A stretch of 46,361 bases of DNA, taken from the NCBI GenBank assembly GCA_003278525.1, contig QCEQ01000011.1, positions 1 through 46,361 of the forward strand, read 5' to 3'. This DNA is from Prochlorococcus sp. AG-355-P16 (GTDB lineage Bacteria > Cyanobacteriota > Cyanobacteriia > PCC-6307 > Cyanobiaceae). The position numbers and the translations under genes were made by a program. How positions within the stretch are numbered: position 1 is the stretch's first letter; each line of letters opens with the position of its first letter. The notes beneath the pieces were generated by a model. That model searched no databases. It worked only from the letters and a program-made list of their open reading frames with translations, and was not told where the DNA came from. Shown here in pieces: positions 7,596-14,005 of the stretch.

Positions 7596-7697
7596 ATGAA
7601 GAAAGTAGATAGACCTTCATGGTTGAATTGGCTTTATCTCTTCATATTTATTTTAAGCTCGATTCAATTGATTATATTTTGGAGTAATAAGTTTTAG
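7596..7697 (+). CDS. 33-aa tryptophan-rich membrane peptide in Rieske operon
   Basis: ATG at 7596, 3 bp after the oxygenase stop. The TAG stop at 7695-7697 overlaps the GTG start of the ABC ATPase by one base (TAGTG). The peptide begins MKKVDRPSWLNWLYLFIF and continues as one membrane helix ending IIFWSNKF. The exact fit between two real genes, with stop-start coupling on the downstream side, is the main argument that it is translated. It could be an accessory subunit of the membrane oxygenase, which is inference. Confidence 0.6.
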   Translation: MKKVDRPSWLNWLYLFIFILSSIQLIIFWSNKF

Positions 7698-8485
7698 TGT
7701 TTAATAAATATTGGTTTGAAGCACAAAATATAAATTGTTTTAAAAATGGCTATAGAGTAATTAAAGATTTAAATTTAAAGATATCGTATTCAGAAAATGT
7801 AATATTAATTGGACCAAATGGTTCAGGTAAATCATCCCTAATTGGAATGATTAATAGAAACATATACCCAGTAGTAGCTAATGAATCGAAACTGAAGATA
7901 TTTGACAAAGAACTTATAAATTTATGGGAACTAAGAAATAAAATAAGTACCGTAAATAATGATATAAAAAATAGAATAAATCAAAATTTACAAGTTTTTG
8001 ATTTAATTTTAAGTGGACTATATGGAAGATATTGTTACGTACAAAAAAAATCTGAAAGAGATTCTTATAAGGTAGAAAAAATCATGAAGAAAATGAATAT
8101 TTCTAATTTATCTAAAAAGAATTTTTCCTATTTATCAGATGGAGAAAAGCAAATTTCTCTCATTGCAAGGGCATTAATCAAAAAACCGGAAATCTTAATC
8201 CTAGATGAACCAATCGCAAATTTAGATTATAAATCAAAGTTTTTTTTAATTGATAAGGTTAATGAATTATCAAAATTAAATACGAAAATTTTATGCGTCA
8301 CTCATGATATTTCAACGATTACCAAAATTTATGACCGGGTCATAATGCTAAAAGATGGCAAAATAATAGCTGATGGAGATCAAAATAAGGTTATGAATAG
8401 TGAAAATTTTAATAGGTTATTTGGTATTAAAGTAGAGGTAACAAATAATAATGGACTTTGGAATATAAACAGATTATCTAAATAA
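7697..8485 (+). CDS. Orphan ABC transporter ATP-binding protein (single domain)
   Basis: 262 residues, GTG start coupled to the preceding stop. Walker A is GPNGSGKS (39-46), the signature is LSDGE (146-150, with Asp in place of the usual first Gly), Walker B is ILILDEP (166-172), the D-loop is NLD and the H-loop is CVTHD. The overall shape resembles the FecE/ModF type. No permease or binding protein is adjacent, so the substrate is unknown and it may work with a distant permease. The last 8 bp overlap the convergent zinc-ribbon gene. Confidence 0.85.
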   Translation: MFNKYWFEAQNINCFKNGYRVIKDLNLKISYSENVILIGPNGSGKSSLIGMINRNIYPVVANESKLKIFDKELINLWELRNKISTVNNDIKNRINQNLQVFDLILSGLYGRYCYVQKKSERDSYKVEKIMKKMNISNLSKKNFSYLSDGEKQISLIARALIKKPEILILDEPIANLDYKSKFFLIDKVNELSKLNTKILCVTHDISTITKIYDRVIMLKDGKIIADGDQNKVMNSENFNRLFGIKVEVTNNNGLWNINRLSK

Positions 8486-8666
8486 CAATTATAAAAATAG
8501 CTATCGCAATAGCAAGAAATACTAATTTTTTACTTTTTAAAAATGAAAAGGATTTGTTTTTAAATGAAGAAGATCCACATTTAGAGCATACAATCTTTCC
8601 TCCTAAAGATCGGTCTGAGACAAATGAAGAACTTCCACAATTAAAGCAAACTCTGTTTACGCTCAT
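8478..8666 (-). CDS. Zinc-ribbon membrane protein, 62 aa
   Basis: Two CxxC knuckles (C7-F-N-C10 and C27-S-K-C30) sit in near-repeated GSSSF contexts and make a small zinc ribbon. A polar linker follows, then a C-terminal membrane helix (LVFLAIAIAIFIIVI). It is probably a tail-anchored protein with the zinc ribbon in the cytoplasm. The gene is convergent with the ABC ATPase (8-bp overlap). The specific role is unknown. Confidence 0.65.
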   Translation of the reverse strand: MSVNRVCFNCGSSSFVSDRSLGGKIVCSKCGSSSFKNKSFSFLKSKKLVFLAIAIAIFIIVI

Positions 8667-8742
8667 TTAAAATAAAATATTTAAAGTTCTACCTAAATTA
8701 TATTCATAAATACTTTGTAAAGAAAAACATCAGAAATGTGAT

Positions 8743-8806
8743 GATAATGAGAATCTATTGCAATAAGTATTTTTTTAGTGCATAATTGATAATAATTCTC
8801 ATTATC
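8743..8806 (+). promoter_or_regulatory. Promoter with two Fur-like boxes upstream of the Crp-family gene
   Basis: A good sigma-70-like promoter is visible: TTGCAA (8758-8763), a 17-bp spacer, then CATAAT (8781-8786) preceded by TG. A Fur-like box, GATAATAATTCTCATTATC at 8788-8806, matches 16 of 19 positions of the E. coli consensus and lies over the expected start of transcription, 8 bp before the ATG. A weaker box, GATAATGAGAATCTATTGC at 8743-8761, matches 14 of 19 and overlaps the -35. Fur bound here would block transcription, so the gene should be induced by iron starvation. Motifs are seen; regulation is inferred. Confidence 0.72.
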
Positions 8807-8814
8807 AAAAATTA

Positions 8815-9402
8815 ATGAATTTCCATAGTTATGGAGACTCTCCGTCAAAATCAGTAAGGATAATAACTGGACAATCCGTATTAATAGATCCTTCATCAAG
8901 GCCAAAAGGGACATGCCTAGAAGTTGAAAGTGGAATTGCAAGAGTTTATTGTCCATGTGAAGAAACTGAAGGAATGACACTTGCATTTTTACAATCAGGA
9001 GATCAATTAAGAACCGACCTTTTATGTAGCGAAGGTGTCTGTGTAGAAGCACTAACAGATTTGTCTTTTCACAGTAATGTAAATATTGATGAGAATATTG
9101 GTTTCGATGCAGTAAATGAATGGACTTTGCAACTCCTTAGGATTAGACACTTAGGAAATGCAGAACAGCGATTAAAAGCGTTGTTTTCAATACTAGTAAA
9201 TCGTCTGGGGAGAAGATGTGGTCAATGGTGTGAGTTACCTTTTAGGTTAACTCATGAAAGGATTGGTGAATTAATCGGTTCTACACGAGTAACATCAACT
9301 AGATTAATTTCTAAATTAAGATCATCTGAGCTATTAATAGCTCCTATTGGAACCCAAACAGTTAGTGTTGCTCCTTCTTTTATTGAAACATCGCCGCTAT
9401 AA
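8815..9402 (+). CDS. Crp/Fnr-family transcriptional regulator, cysteine-rich, iron-linked
   Basis: 195 residues, shorter than the 220-230 usual for the family. The N-terminal ~100 residues are a reduced cNMP-binding-type beta barrel. The C-terminal winged helix (about 145-190) has the recognition segment IGSTRVTSTRLISKL, nearly the NtcA sequence, so it should read an NtcA/Crp-like palindrome. Seven cysteines occur (C34, C46, C48, C71, C76, C135, C139), several in pairs (CPC, CSEGVC, CGQWC), which suggests a metal, Fe-S or redox input. Fur-like boxes precede it, ferritin and futC lie downstream, and a TGTA-N8-TACA site lies in front of futC. Iron-stress regulator is the best reading; the ligand is unknown. 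Confidence 0.8.
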   Translation: MNFHSYGDSPSKSVRIITGQSVLIDPSSRPKGTCLEVESGIARVYCPCEETEGMTLAFLQSGDQLRTDLLCSEGVCVEALTDLSFHSNVNIDENIGFDAVNEWTLQLLRIRHLGNAEQRLKALFSILVNRLGRRCGQWCELPFRLTHERIGELIGSTRVTSTRLISKLRSSELLIAPIGTQTVSVAPSFIETSPL

Positions 9403-9406
9403 AAAT

Positions 9407-9697
9407 ATGAAAGAATCACAATCACTTACTAACAACTTGTTAATAGAAGTCGAAGTTTTATCGAATAGACTCAGAAATATAAAGCAATCCTACAAATCTA
9501 CAGAAAACAAAGCATTGAAGGGAAGGTTATTTTCTGAAAACAAAAATCTTTTTAAAAGAGTTAATGAGATTTATAAAATAGCTGAACTCTTAAATAAAAA
9601 CAATACTGAAAATATTAACTTTTCTAATTTACTTGTTGAAATAACGAAAAGAACATTGAATGAAAATAAATTTGAAAGTAATCTATTTTTTCTTTAA
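9407..9697 (+). CDS. 96-aa helical protein between Crp-family gene and ferritin
   Basis: I take the ATG at 9407, 4 bp after the Crp-family stop, rather than an earlier in-frame start that would overlap that gene by about 55 bp. The product starts MKESQSLTNNLLIEVEVL and is almost entirely charged helix (heptad-like leucines in LLIEVEVLSNRLRNIKQSY), probably a coiled coil. Its 3' end overlaps the convergent ferritin gene by 15 bp. Co-transcription with the iron-linked regulator implies an iron-stress role, but no family was recognised. Confidence 0.65.
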   Translation: MKESQSLTNNLLIEVEVLSNRLRNIKQSYKSTENKALKGRLFSENKNLFKRVNEIYKIAELLNKNNTENINFSNLLVEITKRTLNENKFESNLFFL

Positions 9698-10243
9698 ATC
9701 ACTATCTATCAATAAGATTGCAGAGGGTTGATTAGAAGCAAACTTTACTTTACCAAGTATGTTGGCGAATTCATCTTCTGATTTAGTTTGAGCCTCAATG
9801 ATTGGATCTAAAAATACGTTAGTTCTTGTATCTGAAATTCTTTCTGAAATAGAATAAAGTTGTTGCAGTGATGAAGTTAAATCAGCCTCCATGTTAAAAG
9901 AATAAGAAATCAGATCCTCTATTGAATCCCATGCTTGAACTGGTGCAGGAATTTCATCTAATTTTACGCTTTGTCCTCTTGCGATTAAGTAATCTGCAAA
10001 TTTCTGCGCATGTTCCATTTCACCTTGTGATTCACTTAGAAAATGAGAAGCAAATCCATTTAAATCACGTTCTTGAAACCAGAGGTATATAGAAAAATAT
10101 TGAACATTTGCGTATCTTTCCATTGTTAAGTGTTCAAAAATATTATCTAATAAACTTTTGTCAATTGGCTGTGCTACAGCTCTTCCAGATGGACCAAAAT
10201 TAATTAATTTCTTTAACTTTAGATTATTTTCTTTCATTGACAT
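9683..10243 (-). CDS. Ferritin (iron storage)
   Basis: 186 residues, a four-helix-bundle ferritin that oxidises Fe(II) and stores ferric iron in a 24-subunit shell. Diiron ligands visible on helices A and B are E42 (TMERYANVQYF) and E75-M-E-H78 (QGEMEHAQKFADYL). The third helix carries NMEADLTSSLQQLY and the fourth EAQTKSEDEF. The N-terminal ~25 residues before helix A are longer than in E. coli FtnA. The start MSMKEN is preceded by an A/T-rich leader. A Fur-like box sits about 80 bp upstream. It overlaps the convergent 96-aa gene by 15 bp. Confidence 0.9.
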   Translation of the reverse strand: MSMKENNLKLKKLINFGPSGRAVAQPIDKSLLDNIFEHLTMERYANVQYFSIYLWFQERDLNGFASHFLSESQGEMEHAQKFADYLIARGQSVKLDEIPAPVQAWDSIEDLISYSFNMEADLTSSLQQLYSISERISDTRTNVFLDPIIEAQTKSEDEFANILGKVKFASNQPSAILLIDSDLKKK

Positions 10244-10321
10244 ATAAGAAACTAATTAAATAATACAACATTTTGTATAAATTAGTAATTAATTAATCCT
10301 TTATATTAAATTAAATAATAT

Positions 10322-10340
10322 GATAATGAAAATCAATCTC
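10322..10340 (-). promoter_or_regulatory. Fur-like box upstream of ferritin
   Basis: GATAATGAAAATCAATCTC (read on the plus strand) matches 16 of 19 positions of the E. coli Fur consensus. It lies 79-97 bp before the ferritin start codon. On the ferritin strand a TTGATT that could be a -35 falls inside it, with A/T-rich -10 candidates (TAATTT) 17 bp further on. Whether Fur represses or activates ferritin here cannot be told from sequence. Confidence 0.6.
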
Positions 10341-10359
10341 AATACTATAAATGAATTTA

Positions 10360-10380
10360 CAGTACAGATTTTCTGAACTG
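10360..10380. repeat. Imperfect 21-bp inverted repeat between futC and ferritin
   Basis: The arms are CAGT-A-CAGA and TCTG-A-ACTG around TTT, pairing at 8 of 10 positions. It sits 20 bp beyond the ferritin Fur-like box, in the 237-bp spacer behind futC (10244-10480). No T-run follows on either strand, so it is not a standard terminator. It could be an operator for the neighbouring Crp-type regulator or an RNA processing hairpin. A second, weak hairpin (GGCAA/TTGCC, 10453-10468) lies just after futC. Confidence 0.4.
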
Positions 10381-10480
10381 CTATTAACTAATAAAATATA
10401 TAACAGTAAAAAAAAGAAATGTAAAAAGAAAAAATGCTCTAATTGGAAGGGGGGCAAGTGTAATTGCCTATAAAAAAAGT

Positions 10481-11557
10481 CTATATATATTCCTTATATG
10501 CTCCAGGATATAAAAAATAATAACTATTTTTATTAATAGAAAGAGAACATTTATCGCCATTATTAAGGAGATTATTAATATCAGTTCTAACCCTTAATAT
10601 GTTTCCATTAATAGATACTTTATATATAAGAAATTCTCCAAGAAATTCTTTAGATATAACAATCGCATCACCAGATTCTGATCTTTTAATTGAAATAAAT
10701 TTAGGAGAAATTGACATACTTTTAATATTTGCATTTTGTAAACCCCTTGAACTATTTATTTCACCTAAACAAGACATATATGAATTACCATTTTTTTGAA
10801 GATTAATAATATTATTACCCAAAATAAAACTACTAACAAATATGGTCTTGGGATTGTTTAGAAGGTTAATTGGTGTATCAATTTGATGTATTTTTCCTTC
10901 ATTCATGACGGCAACTTTATCGCAAATTGACATTGCCTCTTCCGGATCATGAGTAACCATCAATCCACTTGCATTACAACCTTTTAGGATATTTGGGAGT
11001 TCACTTCTCAATTTTAGTTTGACATGCATATCAAGACTGCAAAATGGTTCATCTAATAAAATAAAATTAGTACCAGGAGCAAGAGCTCTCGCAATTGCTA
11101 GTCTTTGTTTTTGGCCTCCAGATAATTCATGTGGGTATCTTCCAATAAAACTATCAAGACCTACAACATTTAATAAATAGTCAACTCTAGATCTATCTTT
11201 TTTATTTTTTAAACCAAAAATTACATTTTCCAAAACAGTTAAGTGAGGGAACAGTGCATAGTCTTGAAAAACCATACCAATATTTCTTTTCTCTGGACTA
11301 AGAATTTTTTTTCCGCTTGAAATTTCCTTATCATTTAGAGAAATCCTCCCTCTAGAGGGATATTCGAACCCCGCAATTAATCTTAATAGAGTAGTTTTTC
11401 CGCAACCAGAAGGACCAAGTAACCCAATCAACTCGCCATTTTCAATTTTCAGGTTAATTTCGTTTAATATCCATTTTGAACATTCTCGCTTATCATATTT
11501 ATGATGCAAATCATCAATTATTAAAGCATCATTTTTCACTAAGTTCTTCTTATTCAA
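10481..11557 (-). CDS. futC: Ferric iron ABC transporter ATP-binding protein (FutC/FbpC-like)
   Basis: 358 residues. Walker A is GPSGCGKTT (48-56), Q-loop Q98, signature LSGGQ (145-149), Walker B ILLDEP (166-171) and H-loop VTHDPEEA. About 110 C-terminal residues form a TOBE-like regulatory domain. This two-domain layout is shared by the iron, spermidine, sulfate and maltose ATPases. Iron is preferred because of the ferritin, Fur-like boxes and regulator next door. The binding protein and permease (FutA, FutB) are not in this window, and separation of futC is plausible in these genomes. The only workable start is a TTG at 11557: no in-frame ATG precedes it before a stop. A TGTA-N8-TACA palindrome lies 42-57 bp upstream. 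Confidence 0.8.
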   Translation of the reverse strand: MNKKNLVKNDALIIDDLHHKYDKRECSKWILNEINLKIENGELIGLLGPSGCGKTTLLRLIAGFEYPSRGRISLNDKEISSGKKILSPEKRNIGMVFQDYALFPHLTVLENVIFGLKNKKDRSRVDYLLNVVGLDSFIGRYPHELSGGQKQRLAIARALAPGTNFILLDEPFCSLDMHVKLKLRSELPNILKGCNASGLMVTHDPEEAMSICDKVAVMNEGKIHQIDTPINLLNNPKTIFVSSFILGNNIINLQKNGNSYMSCLGEINSSRGLQNANIKSMSISPKFISIKRSESGDAIVISKEFLGEFLIYKVSINGNILRVRTDINNLLNNGDKCSLSINKNSYYFLYPGAYKEYI

Positions 11558-11598
11558 ATATATTAAGTTAGCAGAAAATATTTACCTAAAATATTCCT

Positions 11599-11614
11599 TG
11601 TATAATTTTATACA
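11599..11614. promoter_or_regulatory. NtcA/Crp-type palindrome TGTA-N8-TACA upstream of futC
   Basis: TGTATAATTTTATACA has perfect 7-bp arms around TT and fits the NtcA consensus GTA-N8-TAC including the outer T and A. It lies between futC (minus) and nth (plus). On the futC strand a TATTTT (TAN3T form) starts 19 bp past the TAC, close to the spacing at NtcA-activated promoters. The binder could be NtcA or the Crp paralog encoded at 8815. In DNA this A/T-rich a few such sites are expected by chance. Confidence 0.45.
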
Positions 11615-11635
11615 CCATTTAATTTTCAAATTTTA

Positions 11636-12289
11636 ATGAGAAAGTCTGAAAGAGCAGAAATAATAGGCAAGGAACTCAAAAAGCTTTATCCATCGCCTCC
11701 AATACCCCTTGATCATACAAATGCATATACACTTCTAGTCGCCGTAGTCTTAAGTGCTCAATCAACTGACAAGAAAGTTAATGAATTAACAAAAAGCCTA
11801 TTTAAAGTTGCAGATAATCCAGAAAAGATGGTGCAGCTAGGTATTAATGGCATTTACGAATATATAAAATTTTTAGGTCTATCTAATCAAAAATCAAAGA
11901 ACATTTATAACTTATCTAAATTATTGATTGAGAAACATAATGGCGCGGTCCCAGACTCTTTTGAGAAGCTTGAATCGCTCCCAGGCGTAGGTCATAAAAC
12001 AGCGTCAGTTGTAATGTCTCAAGTGTTTAAAATACCCTCATTCCCAGTAGATACTCACATACACAGGTTGGCACAAAGATGGGGGCTATCAAATGGAGAT
12101 AACGTAGTTCAAACAGAAAAAGACCTAAAAAAAATATTTCCTGTTAATGATTGGAATACCTTACATTTGCAAATAATCTTTTATGGCAGAGAATACTGTA
12201 CAGCAAGAGGTTGTGATGGAACAAAATGTTATTTATGTCGCACTCTTTATCCCAAAAGAAAAAAGAAATTTATATGTAAAAAGCCTTGA
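11636..12289 (+). CDS. nth: Endonuclease III, DNA glycosylase/AP lyase, with variant Cys cluster
   Basis: 217 residues. It removes oxidised pyrimidines and nicks abasic sites in base excision repair. The helix-hairpin-helix LPGVGHKTA carries the catalytic lysine K121, and the catalytic aspartate is D139 in PVDTHIHR. The C-terminus normally holds a [4Fe-4S] loop with C-x6-C-x2-C-x5-C. Here the cysteines are C188, C193, C198, C201 and C214 (C-x4-C-x4-C-x2-C-x12-C), so four or five possible ligands exist but spacing differs. ATG at 11636, in a divergent promoter region shared with futC. Confidence 0.92.
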   Translation: MRKSERAEIIGKELKKLYPSPPIPLDHTNAYTLLVAVVLSAQSTDKKVNELTKSLFKVADNPEKMVQLGINGIYEYIKFLGLSNQKSKNIYNLSKLLIEKHNGAVPDSFEKLESLPGVGHKTASVVMSQVFKIPSFPVDTHIHRLAQRWGLSNGDNVVQTEKDLKKIFPVNDWNTLHLQIIFYGREYCTARGCDGTKCYLCRTLYPKRKKKFICKKP

Positions 12290-12324
12290 GAAATTTATAT
12301 AATATTTAAATTAGGTTTTTTTTC

Positions 12325-12984
12325 ATGAAAATAGCAATTACTGGTGCATCGGGGAAAACAGGCTATAGAATTTCCGAAGAAGCAATTAAAAAAGGATATA
12401 AAGTAAGGCAAATCATCAGAAAGAATTCAAAAGTCTCAGCAGGATTGGAGCGTTTAGAAACAATTAGGGTTTCATTAGACAAAAAAGGAGAACTTGATGA
12501 AGCTTTAAAAGATATTGATGCTTTGATAATCGCGACTGGAGCGAGAGCATCATTAGATTTAACTGGTCCTGCAAAGGTTGATGCATTAGGTGTATACAGG
12601 CAATTAGAGAGTTGCAAAAGAGTTGGTATTAAAAGAGTTATTTTAGTTAGTTCCCTATGTACTGGTAAATTATTTCACCCATTAAACTTATTTGGTTTAA
12701 TCCTTATTTGGAAGAAATTAGGTGAAAACTTTCTACGCAATTCAAATTTTGAATGGACTATTATTAGACCTGGAGGATTAAAGGAAAATGAAGATATTAA
12801 ATCAGAAAATATAAATTATTCAAAAGAGGATACTCAAATTAATGGATCAATCCCAAGAAGATTAGTTGCGCAATGTTGTATAGATTCTTTAAAAAACAAA
12901 GAATCCATAAATAAATTAATAGAAGTTACAAGTTCGAATGATAATAAAAAGATATCATTTAAAAAAGCTATGCAAATGATTTAA
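12325..12984 (+). CDS. NAD(P)-binding atypical SDR / NmrA-like oxidoreductase
   Basis: 219 residues, one Rossmann domain. The N-terminal dinucleotide motif is TGASGKTGYRI (residues 6-16, GxxGxxG form). A helix and basic residue pattern after strand 2 (QIIRKNSK) favours NADP(H). VILVSSLCTG and WTIIRPGGL match the active-site and substrate strands of plastid/cyanobacterial atypical SDRs. The substrate is unknown and some relatives are regulatory or assembly factors. It follows nth by 35 bp with an A/T-rich leader. Confidence 0.75.
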   Translation: MKIAITGASGKTGYRISEEAIKKGYKVRQIIRKNSKVSAGLERLETIRVSLDKKGELDEALKDIDALIIATGARASLDLTGPAKVDALGVYRQLESCKRVGIKRVILVSSLCTGKLFHPLNLFGLILIWKKLGENFLRNSNFEWTIIRPGGLKENEDIKSENINYSKEDTQINGSIPRRLVAQCCIDSLKNKESINKLIEVTSSNDNKKISFKKAMQMI

Positions 12985-13010
12985 AAGATGTAAATATATA
13001 AATTAAAACT

Positions 13011-13199
13011 ATGAAAATAAATCCCAAAATTGACGCATTACAATTAATGCTTACTGATTTAAGAACTAGAAATGAGCCAATAAGACATAAAGCTGCATTT
13101 AAAGGCTGTCAACCAGAATTTCAAAGTCTTGTATCGAGATTAATAAAGCAGTTAGAGGACGAATTAGTTGCTGAAAAGCTTACTAATCGTGATAGTTAA
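13011..13199 (+). CDS. Small 62-aa helical protein, unknown function
   Basis: ATG at 13011, 26 bp after the SDR gene. The product, starting MKINPKIDALQLMLTDLRTR, is helical and charged, with FQSLVSRLIKQLEDELVAEKL as a likely amphipathic or coiled-coil helix. The basic stretch RHKAAFKGC might contact nucleic acid, but nothing proves that. It ends 10 bp before the convergent PPC-glutaredoxin gene. No family recognised. Confidence 0.6.
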   Translation: MKINPKIDALQLMLTDLRTRNEPIRHKAAFKGCQPEFQSLVSRLIKQLEDELVAEKLTNRDS

Positions 13200-13209
13200 A
13201 AAATTTGGA

Positions 13210-13821
13210 TTACTTAAATGAAATTAAGTTATCCAATTTTGCTTGTTCTGAAAGTTCATCATATCCTCCAAAAAATTTATTATCCAAAAATATTTGGGGG
13301 AAAGTATTATGGCTACTTTGAGCCATTATTTTTTGAAAGCTCTCATCATTGTCTATTAGAGTAACTTCATGAGGGATAGATAAAGAATTAAGTAACCTAA
13401 TTGCTCTTTTAGACCAAGGACAATCCTTTAAAATATATGCTTTTACACGCGATTCATTAGTGATTAAATCATCATTTGAGATATTAATAATTTTCTGTTC
13501 AAAAGAAAGTAATAATATATCAGTACCTTTTTTTACAATACATCCCTCCTCAAGATGCCCGCCAAACACATTACATCCCTCATCTGCAAAACTCAAATGT
13601 AAATGAACATCTCCTTTATTAAAATGTCCGTTTAAAGAAACTATCTCTAGATTTCCTTCAAATTTATTTATCTCTTGATTACCTGGGCATTGAATACAAA
13701 CTGTTCTAAGATTACCAACCACTCCAGAAACATACCCGTATAAATTATTCGATAAAGAATATTCTTTAATTGAATTTATCAAATCAGATTCTGGAGATAG
13801 CTTTAGGCTATGAGGCTGCAT
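13210..13821 (-). CDS. PPC (DUF296) domain fused to a glutaredoxin domain
   Basis: 203 residues in two domains. Residues 5-115 fit the plant-and-prokaryote-conserved (DUF296) fold, with DVHLHLSFAD, CNVFGGHLEEGCIV and the likely metal-binding histidines H73, H75 and H89. Residues 126-195 are a glutaredoxin: active site C134-P-W-S137 (monothiol CPxS form), cis-proline at TFPQIF (P175), glutathione-binding GGYDEL (185-190). The fusion joins a putative metal or small-ligand sensor to a thiol reductase. The single catalytic cysteine suggests glutathionylation or Fe-S chemistry rather than dithiol reduction. Function inferred. Confidence 0.82.
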   Translation of the reverse strand: MQPHSLKLSPESDLINSIKEYSLSNNLYGYVSGVVGNLRTVCIQCPGNQEINKFEGNLEIVSLNGHFNKGDVHLHLSFADEGCNVFGGHLEEGCIVKKGTDILLLSFEQKIINISNDDLITNESRVKAYILKDCPWSKRAIRLLNSLSIPHEVTLIDNDESFQKIMAQSSHNTFPQIFLDNKFFGGYDELSEQAKLDNLISFK

Positions 13822-14005
13822 TAGATATAAGGAATAATTTTGTAATATAAAACATCATCATTCATAAAGAGAAGTTGAGTTTATAATCTTTAGGATTCAG
13901 ATTTAAATTAAATTTTAGAATCAAGCATCAAAAACCATTCAATATTTTTACTAATAATTTAAGCTTGTTGAGAGTGTAATATATTTTTTATATACAAAAA
14001 ATAAT

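Noticed and set aside
9347..9406. An earlier in-frame start for the 96-aa gene at 9407
   Set aside because: It would run about 55 bp into the Crp-family gene and adds a low-complexity leucine run; the ATG at 9407 fits better.
10599..10799. Plus-strand frames opposite futC and other known genes
   Set aside because: They are antisense reflections of conserved coding genes with no independent support.
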